DNA of 64,000 nt from Onthovicinus sp900555545. Lineage in GTDB: Bacteria; Bacillota; Clostridia; Oscillospirales; Acutalibacteraceae. How positions within the stretch are numbered: position 1 is the stretch's first letter; each line of letters begins with the position of its first letter. Positions 52,292 to 61,480 of the stretch are shown here, piece by piece. The stretch spans positions 1 through 64,000 of the forward strand of contig CASFPX010000004.1 of assembly GCA_949296915.1 (NCBI GenBank), read 5' to 3'. Below the pieces are notes generated by a model, which saw only the letters and a program-made list of their open reading frames with translations, did no database searches and had not been told where the DNA came from. The position numbers were made by a program, and so were the translations under genes.

Positions 52292-53089
52292 ATGAAAACA
52301 GGATTTATCGGCGCAGGAAATATGGCCGGGGCCATCCTGCGCGGTGCAGTTGCATCTGGGAATTTTAAGCCCGAGGAACTCGGTGCCTTTGATGTGGATG
52401 CCGCTAAAACAGCCCAGCTGCAAAGTGAAATCGGAATCCAGCCGTTTACCTCCGCTGAGGAACTGATACGTACTTGCGACGCGGTCGTACTGGCCGTCAA
52501 GCCCAAAATGTTCCCAGCGGTCATCGCGCAGATTCGGGAACTTGTTGCAAAAAAACGGCCGCTGATCCTCTCCATCGCTGCAGGAAAAACAATTGCGGCT
52601 ATCACAGAGTTTTTTGGATTTGAGCCGGCGCTGGTGCGGGTGATGCCAAATATCAATGCAAAGGCCGGCGCATCCATGAGCGCCTACTGCCCCAATCATC
52701 TGGTCAGCACCGGGCAGGAAGCATACGTTGCCCGTCTGCTCGCCTCCTTCGGACGCTGCATGAAACTGGATGAGGAATACTTTCCACTCTTTGGAGTGAT
52801 TGCAGGCAGCGCACCCGCCTTTGCCTACATGTTCATTGACGCGCTGGCACGGGCCGGCGTCAAGCACGGCATGGCCAAACCGCAGGCGCTTGAAATCGCC
52901 GCACAGACGGTGCTCGGGAGTGCCGAGCTAATACTGCGCGGGCAGGAGCACCCTTGGGCGCTGATTGACGCCGTCTGCTCCCCCGGTGGAACTACGATCG
53001 AAGGGATCGCCGCCCTGGAAGCGCATGGACTGGACACAGCTGTGATGCGTGCAGTCGATGCTGCGATCGAAAAAGACGCTAAAATTTAA
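52292..53089 (+). CDS. proC: Pyrroline-5-carboxylate reductase
   Basis: A 265-residue enzyme for the last step of proline synthesis (P5C to proline with NADPH). The Rossmann motif GFIGAGNMA starts at residue 4; the family pattern is seen in VRVMPNINAKAGASMSAYC and in the C-terminal LINAVCSPGGTTIEG-like ALIDAVCSPGGTTIEGIAAL, which binds the substrate. Length is standard. It begins at the first ATG after the spoIIID gene and is followed by its own terminator. Confidence 0.97.
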   Translation: MKTGFIGAGNMAGAILRGAVASGNFKPEELGAFDVDAAKTAQLQSEIGIQPFTSAEELIRTCDAVVLAVKPKMFPAVIAQIRELVAKKRPLILSIAAGKTIAAITEFFGFEPALVRVMPNINAKAGASMSAYCPNHLVSTGQEAYVARLLASFGRCMKLDEEYFPLFGVIAGSAPAFAYMFIDALARAGVKHGMAKPQALEIAAQTVLGSAELILRGQEHPWALIDAVCSPGGTTIEGIAALEAHGLDTAVMRAVDAAIEKDAKI

Positions 53090-53112
53090 ACGATATTGCT
53101 TTGTGTAATGCC

Positions 53113-53142
53113 AGTAACGCCACCGGATGGCGTTACTTTTTT
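53113..53142 (+). terminator. Terminator of proC
   Basis: AGTAACGCCA (53113-53122) pairs with TGGCGTTACT (53128-53137) and runs into TTTTT. It overlaps the last bases of the converging acetyltransferase gene. Confidence 0.9.
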
Positions 53143-53587
53143 ATCGGTCTATCCGCCGCATATACAGCAGTGGATAGGGGTTCCCCTGCCCGTCAAGCGC
53201 TGTCCGCCGATAGACACGGAATCCCATGTGCTCATAAAATCCGCGGGCGTCCGGGTTCTGTTCATTGACTGTCAAATGATCGACGGAATAGACATCTATC
53301 CCGTGTTGAAGCAGCTCACGGCCCAGCCCCTTCCCCCGTTCCTCCGGGGCGAGAAAAAGCATCTCAAGTGTCTTTCCCTCTACCCCCATGAAGCCGGCGG
53401 GAATGCTCCCATTCGCTGCGACAACCAGATGCTGCACCGAGCACAGCGCCTGTGGGACGTATTGCCGGATCTGGCACACCTCCTGATCTGACAAAAACAA
53501 ATGGGTAGCTCTTACGGAGCGTTCCCATACATCCAACAGGTATTTTAGGAGCATGGGTGAACGCTCCTGTGGCTCAAAAATTTTCAA
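53141..53587 (-). CDS. GNAT family N-acetyltransferase
   Basis: A 148-residue acetyltransferase. The acetyl-CoA-binding loop is EERGKGLGRELLQHG near residue 82 (family pattern RGxGxG/A), with strand LEMLFLAPE before it and LTVNEQNPDARGFYEHMGF after. It resembles putative YjaB/ElaA-type acetyltransferases; the substrate is unknown. The start is TTG at 53587, six bases after GGAGGG. Confidence 0.88.
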   Translation of the reverse strand: MKIFEPQERSPMLLKYLLDVWERSVRATHLFLSDQEVCQIRQYVPQALCSVQHLVVAANGSIPAGFMGVEGKTLEMLFLAPEERGKGLGRELLQHGIDVYSVDHLTVNEQNPDARGFYEHMGFRVYRRTALDGQGNPYPLLYMRRIDR

Positions 53588-53645
53588 GTTTTGTCCCTCC
53601 GATGATTTTCAAAAATTTATCCCCCCCACAATCAGAATAGCGGGA

Positions 53646-53677
53646 ATAAAACAAGGGCGATAGAATTCCTATCGCCC
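53646..53677 (-). terminator. Terminator of the SLOG-type gene
   Basis: GGGCGATAG (53655-53663) pairs with CTATCGCCC (53669-53677); TTGTTTTATTC follows on the minus strand. Confidence 0.8.
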
Positions 53678-53693
53678 TGAAATACGTACCTAA

Positions 53694-54194
53694 TTACTCG
53701 CCCGACGGCGACTTTGCCAGATACGCCACATAGATATTCCTGCGCTGTGCATACTGAATAATATCCGAGCTACAGTCACGTGTGTGCGAAAAATAAGTCA
53801 CGCAGGCAACACTGCGATCTGCCATCCAATGTTTCCGTGAGGTCGCGTTTTGTATCCCCGGATAGATAACAGGATCCAGCACCTGATCCGCCGTCCAACG
53901 GATGGCGTCCAGCTTTTGCTTATCTCGAATAGATCTTGGCGCATACTCTTCTGCTGTAGGCTGAATGTAGATCAACTGCACCTTCAGCTCTGGAGCGCGC
54001 ATCCGAAAACGGATCACCTCTTCCGCCGCAAGCATCTCAAAGCCAGACTCTCCACTGATGAGAAAATCCAAAATGCCCCGGCTTGCAAATTGTTCGAGTA
54101 CCTCACGCATCTGCTGACGGATCGTGTTGATCCTGTATGCGGGCAATTCCAAATCCCCCACAAAAAAGCAGCCGTGTCGTTCCAACTTTTCCAT
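53694..54194 (-). CDS. SLOG superfamily protein (DUF1273/YpsA-like)
   Basis: A 166-residue Rossmann-like protein. CFFVGDLE at the start, GILDFLISGESGFEMLAAEEVI near residue 44 and DRSVACVTYFSHTRDCSSDIIQYA near 128 are typical of SLOG-type proteins (YpsA, DprA-like), which bind nucleotides or nucleotide-derived signals. I start at the ATG at 54194 after GGTGGGG. It is divergent from a small XRE gene; in other Clostridia similar SLOG genes are neighbours of XRE regulators as I recall. Role unknown. Confidence 0.75.
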   Translation of the reverse strand: MEKLERHGCFFVGDLELPAYRINTIRQQMREVLEQFASRGILDFLISGESGFEMLAAEEVIRFRMRAPELKVQLIYIQPTAEEYAPRSIRDKQKLDAIRWTADQVLDPVIYPGIQNATSRKHWMADRSVACVTYFSHTRDCSSDIIQYAQRRNIYVAYLAKSPSGE

Positions 54195-54249
54195 AAACAT
54201 CCCCACCTGTACCTCAACTCCCAAATCCGTACATTCAGGAGTGAATAAA

Positions 54250-54465
54250 ATGAATACATGGAAATTTATCAGTAGAAAAATCAGCCTGCTTTGCGCACAA
54301 CATCAACTCACACTGCGTGATTTGGCGGCGCAGAGCAATCTCTCTGTTTCAACACTGCATAAAATTATCCACGACGAACAAATTCCCAAATTGACCACTA
54401 TCAAAAAAATCTGTGATGGATTCGGAATCACTCTGAGTGAATTTTTTCAATCAGATGCAAACTGA
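54250..54465 (+). CDS. Small XRE-type regulator
   Basis: A 71-residue helix-turn-helix protein (LTLRDLAAQSNLSVSTLHKI, then TTIKKICDGFGITLSEFF). CAGGAG stands before the ATG. It is divergent from the SLOG gene with a 55-base gap, so it likely controls the shared promoter region. It is similar in type, but not in close sequence, to the two small XRE genes near 20 kb. Confidence 0.86.
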   Translation: MNTWKFISRKISLLCAQHQLTLRDLAAQSNLSVSTLHKIIHDEQIPKLTTIKKICDGFGITLSEFFQSDAN

Positions 54466-54535
54466 TCCCATCAGATTTGAATGATTCGGTCAAAAAAATA
54501 ACTTCGCTGCTATATTATACACTTTTTTGCAAAAT

Positions 54536-54549
54536 TACGCAAGTGCGTA
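54536..54549. promoter_or_regulatory. 14-bp palindrome before a small XRE gene
   Basis: TACGCAAGTGCGTA is a palindrome with a 2-base centre that lies 46 bases before the next XRE start and just downstream of a TATATTATA box. It is probably that regulator's own operator. Confidence 0.5.
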
Positions 54550-54594
54550 TACGAAATTGTGGGTAAAACGTTAAACTTTAATATGGGTGATCGT

Positions 54595-54837
54595 ATGGGA
54601 GTAAAAGAGGCTGTGGTCCTCAGATTTCAGGAGTTGTGCCGCCTGCGCGAGATCCGGCTGAATGAACTTGCCACCCGTTCCGGCGTCACACCCTCCACAG
54701 TATACAGCATGGTAAGCAACCGACGGCACGACATCACCATGGTGACAATTAAAAAATTGTGCGATGGTCTGGACATCTCACTGTCAGAATTTTTTGACAG
54801 TCCCCTGTTCAAAAATTTGGAGCAGGAAATTCAGTAG
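54595..54837 (+). CDS. Small XRE-type regulator
   Basis: An 80-residue helix-turn-helix protein (IRLNELATRSGVTPSTVYSM, then VTIKKLCDGLDISLSEFF). The ATG at 54595 follows GGGTGAT; earlier in-frame ATG at 54583 is possible. It shares its C-terminal half pattern (TIKKxCDGxxIxLSEFF) with the gene just upstream, so the two are related. A palindrome lies in its leader. Confidence 0.85.
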   Translation: MGVKEAVVLRFQELCRLREIRLNELATRSGVTPSTVYSMVSNRRHDITMVTIKKLCDGLDISLSEFFDSPLFKNLEQEIQ

Positions 54838-54851
54838 CACGCGTTTGGAAT

Positions 54852-54891
54852 AGCCGCCGGGGTCGGGAAAAACCTGACCCGGCGGCTTTTT
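54852..54891 (+). terminator. Terminator of the XRE gene at 54595
   Basis: GCCGCCGGG and CCCGGCGGC arms with a partly paired centre, followed by TTTTTCG. Confidence 0.88.
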
Positions 54892-54904
54892 CGCTACTTT
54901 TTCG

Positions 54905-55633
54905 CTACTTTTTTGCTTTTATCAGCAGCATCATCGGGCGTCGCAGTTCATCCTTCATTCCCGGTAGATCCATCATCTCCTCAGGCGGAAGCGGTTCTTC
55001 CACAGCTTCAAGGCAAAAACCTGCATGCAACAATCCCATAAAAATCTGTGTCAGCGTGTGATGTTGTTTCACCACATTTTTGCCAACAAATACCGTTTCA
55101 CGTGCGCCTGGTATCAAATAATCATCCACGGGCCAATATAACGCGCGCCCTTTATCATCCCGAATCCACTCCTGGCGGACACCGGCAGTAAAAATGGGAT
55201 GCTCAATATTCAGGATAAAATGGCCTCCCGGTACGAGTGTTTGATACACCTTCCGATATATTCCCCCTAAATCCTCAATATAATGAAGCACCAAGTTGGA
55301 AATGACACAGTCATAGGTCTCCGGCGGATAATGGTAGCGATTCAAATCACAGACAGCATATGTAATTCCGGGGAGTGTGTTCCTTTTTATCGCCTCATCA
55401 ATCATCCTACTACTGGAATCAATCCCCAAAACACTTGCCGCCCCCTGCTCTGCCGCATAGGCACAGTGCCAGCCATATCCACAACCCAAATCAAGAACTT
55501 TTTTGCCTTTTAGGTTTGGGAATAGTTTTTGAAACTGATGCCATTCTCCCGCCCCCGATAAACCCAACTGACTGCGCGTCATCTGCGCATATGCCTGAAA
55601 AAAATCCGGATTATCATATAAACTATCGCTCAT
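54905..55633 (-). CDS. Class I SAM-dependent methyltransferase
   Basis: A 242-residue methyltransferase. Motif I VLDLGCGYGWHC is near residue 46, motif II GIDSS near 69 and motif post-II CDLNRYHYP near 95; LHYIEDLGGIYRKVYQTLVPGGHF is typical of Methyltransf_11-type enzymes. The substrate is unknown. GGGAGGAG is before the ATG. It follows a GNAT gene by 14 bases and they form a two-gene operon. Confidence 0.92.
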   Translation of the reverse strand: MSDSLYDNPDFFQAYAQMTRSQLGLSGAGEWHQFQKLFPNLKGKKVLDLGCGYGWHCAYAAEQGAASVLGIDSSSRMIDEAIKRNTLPGITYAVCDLNRYHYPPETYDCVISNLVLHYIEDLGGIYRKVYQTLVPGGHFILNIEHPIFTAGVRQEWIRDDKGRALYWPVDDYLIPGARETVFVGKNVVKQHHTLTQIFMGLLHAGFCLEAVEEPLPPEEMMDLPGMKDELRRPMMLLIKAKK

Positions 55634-55647
55634 ATTTCTCCTCCCAA

Positions 55648-56640
55648 TTACAACCAGCGTATAAAAGCAGTCTTGTCGCAGCTATTGAATCCGTTATGGC
55701 GATAAAAATCAAGTGTTTTTGAATCCTTGGCTCCTGTCATAAGCATCACCTTATAGCAGCCTGCCTTTTTTGCCGCAGTGACCGCCTGTTCAACACAAGC
55801 ACTTGCTAATCCACGCCCGCGGTACTGCTGATCCGTTACAACATTCTCGATCAATGCATAAGGCCGAAGACCGTGGGTGAGATTCTCGATCATAATACAG
55901 CTGCATGAGGAGACTATCTTCCCATCCTGTTCCACCACAAAAATATGATAATCGGGTGACGACACAATCGCATTCCAGATCCGACTCAATGAACTGCTCT
56001 GCTCCGGAATATCCGTTTCATGTAGATGAAGATAGAGGTGAAGCAACGCATCCAGATCCTCGTGCCGTACTTCCCGAACCGCTACGCAGGAATAATCATA
56101 CCGCTGTATCTCCATCCTCACGGTACCAGCCGAATAACGGCGTATCAACTCCGCATAATCACCAGGGGAAAAGGCGCTATCGGATATTAGAATCTCGTAG
56201 TCCACCCCACGCAGGGAATGGCCGCAACCGGATGGCAAGAATCCATTGCGCAGATAAAAGTCTCGGCGCCGCCTCCGCTGATGGTAGTTGACTGACCCAG
56301 GGATCACCTGTTCAATATCCAGGGCGATGGTCCGATGATCCCCACAATAACCTCGGATCGCGTTGAGGATCTGCGTCCCATAACCATGTGAGCGGAGGGC
56401 GTCCTCCACAGCCAGATACATCAGCACCCCCAGATGCTCCCCAAGCAGCAAATAGGCCAGACCACAAAAGCGGCCGTTCTCATAAAATGATAAAAAGTGA
56501 ACCCAATCCGATTGTGCCCGCCGCATTAGAATTGGGAACGGGATACGCTCCTCTTTGGGGAACGCCGAGCGATAAAGCGACTTGATCTGCTTGACTCCCC
56601 GGCTGTGTGCGGTGATGCGTTCCACTGTCAACTGAGCCAT
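55648..56640 (-). CDS. Fused tandem GNAT acetyltransferase
   Basis: A 330-residue protein made of two GNAT domains. The N-terminal one (about 1-160) has YLAVEDALRSHGYGTQILNAI and DFYLRNGF; the C-terminal one (about 185-330) has NVVTDQQYRGRGLASACVEQA and DFYRHNGF. Both keep an acetyl-CoA-type loop, so both may be active. The ATG at 56640 has GGAGG upstream. Target unknown; co-transcribed with the methyltransferase. Confidence 0.88.
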   Translation of the reverse strand: MAQLTVERITAHSRGVKQIKSLYRSAFPKEERIPFPILMRRAQSDWVHFLSFYENGRFCGLAYLLLGEHLGVLMYLAVEDALRSHGYGTQILNAIRGYCGDHRTIALDIEQVIPGSVNYHQRRRRRDFYLRNGFLPSGCGHSLRGVDYEILISDSAFSPGDYAELIRRYSAGTVRMEIQRYDYSCVAVREVRHEDLDALLHLYLHLHETDIPEQSSSLSRIWNAIVSSPDYHIFVVEQDGKIVSSCSCIMIENLTHGLRPYALIENVVTDQQYRGRGLASACVEQAVTAAKKAGCYKVMLMTGAKDSKTLDFYRHNGFNSCDKTAFIRWL

Positions 56641-56766
56641 GAAAACCTCCGTCGTACGTTTCAATGATACCTCTATTATATGAGTATTGCATTGTAAAAG
56701 CAATTACAATTAAAAAAAGAGTACAGCGAAAATTGCCTTCTTAAATCAGATGATCGAATACAGAAA

Positions 56767-56792
56767 GGCGGGACAGCTTTCGCTGTCCCGCC
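56767..56792 (-). terminator. Terminator of the str operon
   Basis: A perfect 11-bp stem (56767-56777 with 56782-56792) with a TTTC loop, followed on the minus strand by TTTCTGT. It lies past the tuf stop codon. Confidence 0.75.
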
Positions 56793-56827
56793 TCGGAAAA
56801 CAAAGGATTTACATATAAACCCGGCAA

Positions 56828-58033
56828 TTAGTCCTCGTTGATCTTTGTAACAACGCCGGAACCAACCGTACGGCCACCCTCACGGATAGCGAAACGAAGG
56901 CCTTCCTCGATCGCGATCGGTGTGATCAGCTCAACGTCCATCTCAACGTTATCGCCGGGCATGCACATCTCCGTGCCCTCCGGCAGAGTGATAACACCCG
57001 TAACGTCAGTGGTGCGGAAATAGAACTGCGGACGATAGTTGTTGAAGAACGGAGTATGACGGCCGCCCTCGTCCTTGGTCAGAACGTAAACCTGGCCATG
57101 GAACTTGGTGTGCGGATGGATGGAACCCGGCTTTGCGAGAACCTGGCCGCGCTCGATCTCGTTACGCTGAATGCCGCGAAGCAGAACACCAACGTTGTCG
57201 CCAGCCTCTGCGAAATCAAGGGTCTTGCGGAACATCTCGAGGCCCGTGATCGTGCTCTTGCCCTTCTCATCCTTCAGGCCGACGATCTCAACCTCTTCAC
57301 CGACCTTGGCAGTACCGCGCTCAACCCTACCGGTTGCAACCGTGCCGCGGCCCGTGATGGTGAAGACGTCCTCAACCGGCATCAGGAACGGCTGGTCAGC
57401 CTTGCGGTCCGGAGTCGGGATGTAGGTGTCGACTGCATCCATCAGCTCCCAGATGCACTTGAGCTCCGGCGCGTTGATATCGTCGCCGTTGTACTCGAGA
57501 GCCTTGAGGGCGGATCCCTTAATGATCGGGGTGTCATCGCCCGGGAACTCATACTCGTTCAGAGTCTCACGGATCTCCATCTCGACAAGCTCAAGGAGCT
57601 CCGGATCGTCAACCTGATCGACCTTGTTCATGAAAACGATGATGTAGGGCACGCCTACCTGACGGGCAAGCAGCAGGTGCTCCTTCGTCTGAGCCATCGG
57701 GCCGTCAGTTGCAGCGATAACAAGGATTGCACCGTCCATCTGAGCAGCGCCGGTGATCATGTTCTTGATATAGTCGGCGTGGCCGGGGCAGTCAACGTGT
57801 GCATAGTGACGCTTCTCGGTCTCATACTCGACGTGCGCGGTGTTGATCGTGATGCCGCGCTCACGCTCTTCGGGGGCCTTATCGATGTTCGCATAGTCAA
57901 CGAACTTGGCCTCGCCCTTCATGGCGAGCGTCTTGGTGATAGCGGCCGTAAGAGTGGTCTTACCATGGTCAACGTGACCAATGGTGCCGATGTTTACGTG
58001 CGGCTTGCTTCTATTAAACTTTTCCTTTGCCAT
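56828..58033 (-). CDS. tuf: Elongation factor Tu
   Basis: A 401-residue translation GTPase that brings aminoacyl-tRNA to the ribosome. G1 is GHVDHGKT near residue 19, G2 RGIT, G3 DCPGHADY near 81 and G4 NKVD near 136; domains 2 and 3 follow with VFTITGRGTV and VELITPIAIEEGLRFAIREGG. The last gene of the str operon, with its own promoter as well. Sequence and length are standard. Confidence 0.99.
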   Translation of the reverse strand: MAKEKFNRSKPHVNIGTIGHVDHGKTTLTAAITKTLAMKGEAKFVDYANIDKAPEERERGITINTAHVEYETEKRHYAHVDCPGHADYIKNMITGAAQMDGAILVIAATDGPMAQTKEHLLLARQVGVPYIIVFMNKVDQVDDPELLELVEMEIRETLNEYEFPGDDTPIIKGSALKALEYNGDDINAPELKCIWELMDAVDTYIPTPDRKADQPFLMPVEDVFTITGRGTVATGRVERGTAKVGEEVEIVGLKDEKGKSTITGLEMFRKTLDFAEAGDNVGVLLRGIQRNEIERGQVLAKPGSIHPHTKFHGQVYVLTKDEGGRHTPFFNNYRPQFYFRTTDVTGVITLPEGTEMCMPGDNVEMDVELITPIAIEEGLRFAIREGGRTVGSGVVTKINED

Positions 58034-58081
58034 TTGGATATCCTCCTTATGATTTTTACCATACAGTTGGTGCTTGGATTT

Positions 58082-58110
58082 ATTTTACCAAGTCCCCCAC
58101 AATATTGCAA
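58082..58110 (-). promoter_or_regulatory. Sigma-A promoter of tuf
   Basis: On the minus strand TTGCAA (58105-58110) and TAAAAT (58082-58087) are 17 bases apart, 49 bases before the tuf start. It would give tuf extra expression apart from the operon. Confidence 0.7.
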
Positions 58111-58144
58111 GTGTTTTTTGTCAAAAAAACGGATCAGCTGCAAC

Positions 58145-60223
58145 TTATTCGCCCTTGGTACGGCTGCTGATGATGCCCTCCGCAATGGACTTCGGTACCT
58201 CAGCATAATGGCTCGGCTCCATCGAGTACTGGCCGCGGCCCTGCGTCCTGGAACGAAGGTCTGTCGCATAGCCGAACATAGAGGACAGCGGGACATTCGC
58301 ATTGACCTGGGTAGCGCCCGCGCGGGTCTCCATGCCGAGGATCATGCCACGGCGGGAGTTGAGGTCGCCGATAACGTCGCCCATGTACTCCTCGGGGATG
58401 ATGACCGCAACCTTCATGATGGGCTCCATCAGGATCGGCGCCGCCTTCTTCATCGCATCCTTAAACGCCATGGAACCGGCGATCTTGAACGCCATCTCAG
58501 AGGAGTCGACCTCATGGTAAGAACCGTCTTCCAGCGTTACCTTGACATCGACAACGTTGTAGCCGGCCAAAACACCGGACTGCATCGCGCCCTTAATACC
58601 CTCTTCGGCGGGACCGATGAATTCCTTCGGGATCGCACCGCCGACAACGCTGTTGACAAACTCGTAACCCTTCTGCGGGTTGGGCTCGATCGTGATCTTA
58701 ACATGACCGTACTGTCCTTTACCGCCGGACTGACGGGCATACTTCGTATCGGAATATGCGGGCTTCGTGATTGTCTCACGGTAGGCAACCTGCGGCTTAC
58801 CGACATTGGCCTCCACCTTGAACTCGCGAAGCATACGGTCGACAATGATCTCCAGGTGAAGCTCACCCATACCGGCGATGATCGTCTGGCCCGTCTCCTC
58901 ATCGGTGTAGGCCTTGAAGGTCGGATCCTCCTCCGCAAGCTTCTGAAGGGCGATGCCCATCTTCTCCTGACCGGCCTTTGTCTTCGGCTCGATCGCAACG
59001 CGGATAACGGGCTCCGGGAACTCCATGGACTCCAGGATGATCGGATGTTTCTCATCGCAGAGCGTGTCGCCGGTGGTGGTGTTCTTCAGGCCGATGGCGG
59101 CCTCGATATCACCGGCATAGCACTCGTCGATATCCTTCCGGTGGTTCGAGTGCATCTGCAGGATACGCCCGATACGCTCGTGCGTATCCTTGGTGGAGTT
59201 GTAGACGGTGGTGCCGGCCTTCAGGCTACCGGAATACATCCGGAAGAAGCCGAGCTTGCCGACGAACGGATCCGTCGCAATCTTGAATGCGAGGGCCGCA
59301 AAGGGCGCATTCTCAGAGGACTCACGAACCTCCTCCTCGCCTGTCTCAGGATTGATACCCTTAATTGCGGGAACGTCAACCGGGGACGGCATGTAATCGA
59401 CAACAGCATCCAGAAGCTTCTGAACACCCTTGTTCTTATAGGAAGTACCGCAGACTACCGGTACCATCGTGTTGGCGATGGTGGACTTGCGGATGGTCCT
59501 CTTGATCTCCTCTTTGGTCAGCTCTTCGCCCTCAAGATACTTCTCAAGAAGGGCGTCGTCCTGCTCAGCGACGTGCTCGAGTAGTTCGTTGTGGTACTTC
59601 TCCGCGAGCTCGCGCATATCCTCGGGGATCTCCTCGACACGCATATCCAGGCCCTTATCGTCATAGTAGACGTCTGCGGTCATATCGATCAAGTCGATGA
59701 TGCCACGGAACGTATCCTCTGAGCCGATGGGCAGCTGAATCGGGACGGCATTGCACTTCAGCCTGTCCTTCATCATGTCGAGAACGTTGTAAAAGTCCGC
59801 GCCCATGATATCCATCTTGTTGACGTAGACCATGCGCGGAACCTTGTATTTGTCAGCCTGACGCCAAACGGTCTCAGACTGGGGTTCAACACCGCCCTTT
59901 GCACACAGAACTGTCACAGAGCCGTCGAGCACGCGCAGGGAGCGCTCGACCTCAACCGTGAAATCCACGTGGCCGGGGGTATCGATGATGTTAATTCGAT
60001 GATCTTTCCAGTAACAAGTGGTAGCCGCAGAAGTGATGGTAATACCACGCTCCTGCTCCTGCTCCATCCAGTCCATGGTGGCAGAACCCTCATGGGTCTC
60101 ACCGATCTTGTGGTTGATACCGGTATAGAACAGGATACGCTCAGTCGTCGTCGTTTTACCGGCGTCGATATGAGCCATGATACCAATGTTTCTGGTACGC
60201 TCAAGCGGTTCCTTTCTGGGCAT
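58145..60223 (-). CDS. fusA: Elongation factor G
   Basis: A 692-residue translocase GTPase. G1 AHIDAGKTTTTER is near residue 17, G3 DTPGHVDFTVEVERSLRVLD near 81 and G4 NKMD near 136. The C-terminal domains include GQTIIAGMGELHLEII and the MEPSHYAEVP end. The start at 60223 is the ATG after GGAGG; a longer frame adds four residues. Standard length; third gene of the str operon. Confidence 0.98.
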   Translation of the reverse strand: MPRKEPLERTRNIGIMAHIDAGKTTTTERILFYTGINHKIGETHEGSATMDWMEQEQERGITITSAATTCYWKDHRINIIDTPGHVDFTVEVERSLRVLDGSVTVLCAKGGVEPQSETVWRQADKYKVPRMVYVNKMDIMGADFYNVLDMMKDRLKCNAVPIQLPIGSEDTFRGIIDLIDMTADVYYDDKGLDMRVEEIPEDMRELAEKYHNELLEHVAEQDDALLEKYLEGEELTKEEIKRTIRKSTIANTMVPVVCGTSYKNKGVQKLLDAVVDYMPSPVDVPAIKGINPETGEEEVRESSENAPFAALAFKIATDPFVGKLGFFRMYSGSLKAGTTVYNSTKDTHERIGRILQMHSNHRKDIDECYAGDIEAAIGLKNTTTGDTLCDEKHPIILESMEFPEPVIRVAIEPKTKAGQEKMGIALQKLAEEDPTFKAYTDEETGQTIIAGMGELHLEIIVDRMLREFKVEANVGKPQVAYRETITKPAYSDTKYARQSGGKGQYGHVKITIEPNPQKGYEFVNSVVGGAIPKEFIGPAEEGIKGAMQSGVLAGYNVVDVKVTLEDGSYHEVDSSEMAFKIAGSMAFKDAMKKAAPILMEPIMKVAVIIPEEYMGDVIGDLNSRRGMILGMETRAGATQVNANVPLSSMFGYATDLRSRTQGRGQYSMEPSHYAEVPKSIAEGIISSRTKGE

Positions 60224-60280
60224 AATAACCTCCATTTTGCCGCATAGCGGCGATTGTTAAACGTGCTTGATGGGCGGCAA

Positions 60281-60751
60281 TTACCACCTGTAATGGGCAA
60301 ACGCCTTGTTTGCCTCTGCCATCTTGTGCGTATCCTCGCGCTTCTTAAAAGCGCCGCCGGTGCTGTTGACGGCATCCATGATCTCGTTGGCAAGGCGCTC
60401 CTTCATGGTGCGCTCCGAGCGCTGGCGGCTGTACGCTGTGATCCAGCGCAGGCCGAGCGTCTGACGGCGCTCCGGACGGACCTCCATGGGGACCTGATAG
60501 GTCGCACCGCCGACACGGCGGGCCTTGACCTCGAGCTGCGGCATGACATTCTCCATCGCCTGCTCAAAGACATCCAGGGGTTCGTTACCCGTCTTCTCTT
60601 TGATGATGTCAAACGCATCATAGACGATCTTCTGGGCAACGCCCTTCTTACCGTCGTACATCACGCTGTTGATCAAACGCGTGACCATCTTGGAATTGTA
60701 AAGCGGATCCGGCAAAACATCACGTTTTGCTGTCTGGCCTCTTCTTGGCAC
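60281..60751 (-). CDS. rpsG: 30S ribosomal protein S7
   Basis: A 156-residue protein that binds the 3' domain of 16S rRNA. It starts with GTG (PRRGQTAKRDVLPDP) after GGAGGG; the pattern MYDGKKGVAQKIVYDAF and the GGATYQVPMEVRPERRQTLGLRW segment are typical. It lies between rpsL and fusA, in the usual order. Confidence 0.98.
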   Translation of the reverse strand: MPRRGQTAKRDVLPDPLYNSKMVTRLINSVMYDGKKGVAQKIVYDAFDIIKEKTGNEPLDVFEQAMENVMPQLEVKARRVGGATYQVPMEVRPERRQTLGLRWITAYSRQRSERTMKERLANEIMDAVNSTGGAFKKREDTHKMAEANKAFAHYRW

Positions 60752-60879
60752 TTCGCTTCCCTCCTTCATAATAATGATATCATCGGTACTCGAGTGAAAT
60801 GTTCCCGTGGCGCCAATGTCAGAGGCTATCTATATGATAAAATCCTCTCACATTGAACTGCAAGATAGAATCATTACTC

Positions 60880-61302
60880 TTATTTCTTGGATGCCTTCGG
60901 GCGCTTCGCACCATACTTGGAGCGTGCCTGCATCCTGCCGGAAACACCCTGCGTATCAAGCGTACCGCGGATGATGTGGTAACGCACGCCGGGCAGATCC
61001 TTAACACGGCCGCCCCTGATCAGGACGACGCTGTGCTCCTGGAGATTGTGGCCGACACCCGGAATATAGGCGGAAACCTCGATTCCGTTGGAAAGACGGA
61101 CCCTGGCGATCTTACGCATCGCGGAGTTCGGCTTCTTGGGGGTAGCTGTTTTGACAGCTGTGCAGACGCCGCGCTTCTGTGGGGAATCATTATCCGTAAG
61201 AACATTCTTCTTGGAGTTGAGACCCTTGAGCAGAGCGGGAGCCTTCGACTTTTTCTCCACTGTTTCCCTGCCGTTTCTGACAAGCTGGTTAAAGGTTGGC
61301 AA
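60880..61302 (-). CDS. rpsL: 30S ribosomal protein S12
   Basis: A 140-residue decoding-center protein. PTFNQLVRNGRE at the start, KKPNSAMRKIARVRLSNG near residue 44, PGVGHNLQEHSVVLIRGGRVKDLPG near 74 and the RSKYGAKRPK tail are conserved. Start is TTG at 61302, after AGGAGGTGAACGA. First gene of the str operon, with a clear promoter upstream. The residue pattern is wild-type for streptomycin sensitivity (KKPNS lysine present). Confidence 0.98.
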   Translation of the reverse strand: MPTFNQLVRNGRETVEKKSKAPALLKGLNSKKNVLTDNDSPQKRGVCTAVKTATPKKPNSAMRKIARVRLSNGIEVSAYIPGVGHNLQEHSVVLIRGGRVKDLPGVRYHIIRGTLDTQGVSGRMQARSKYGAKRPKASKK

Positions 61303-61386
61303 ATCGTTCACCTCCTGCAAAAAGTAAATATGTGATAGGGGATATCCCCTGGATCACCAAAATGGAAAAACCCCACACAGTTAAGT

Positions 61387-61416
61387 ATTTTATCACGAAT
61401 AAAAGACCTTTGTCAA
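61387..61416 (-). promoter_or_regulatory. Sigma-A promoter of the str operon
   Basis: On the minus strand TTGACA (61411-61416) and TAAAAT (61387-61392) with an 18-base spacer, 85 bases before rpsL. Confidence 0.88.
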
Positions 61417-61480
61417 TATTGTTTGTCTGTCGGATGGTAGAATCTTAGGGCTGATAACCGCCCTGGAACTGCCAAGATGC

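Noticed and set aside
57056..59584. Long plus-strand open frame of about 840 codons over tuf and fusA
   Set aside because: It is the antisense frame of two highly conserved genes with strong codon bias; it crosses both and the gap, has no ribosome site and resembles no protein.
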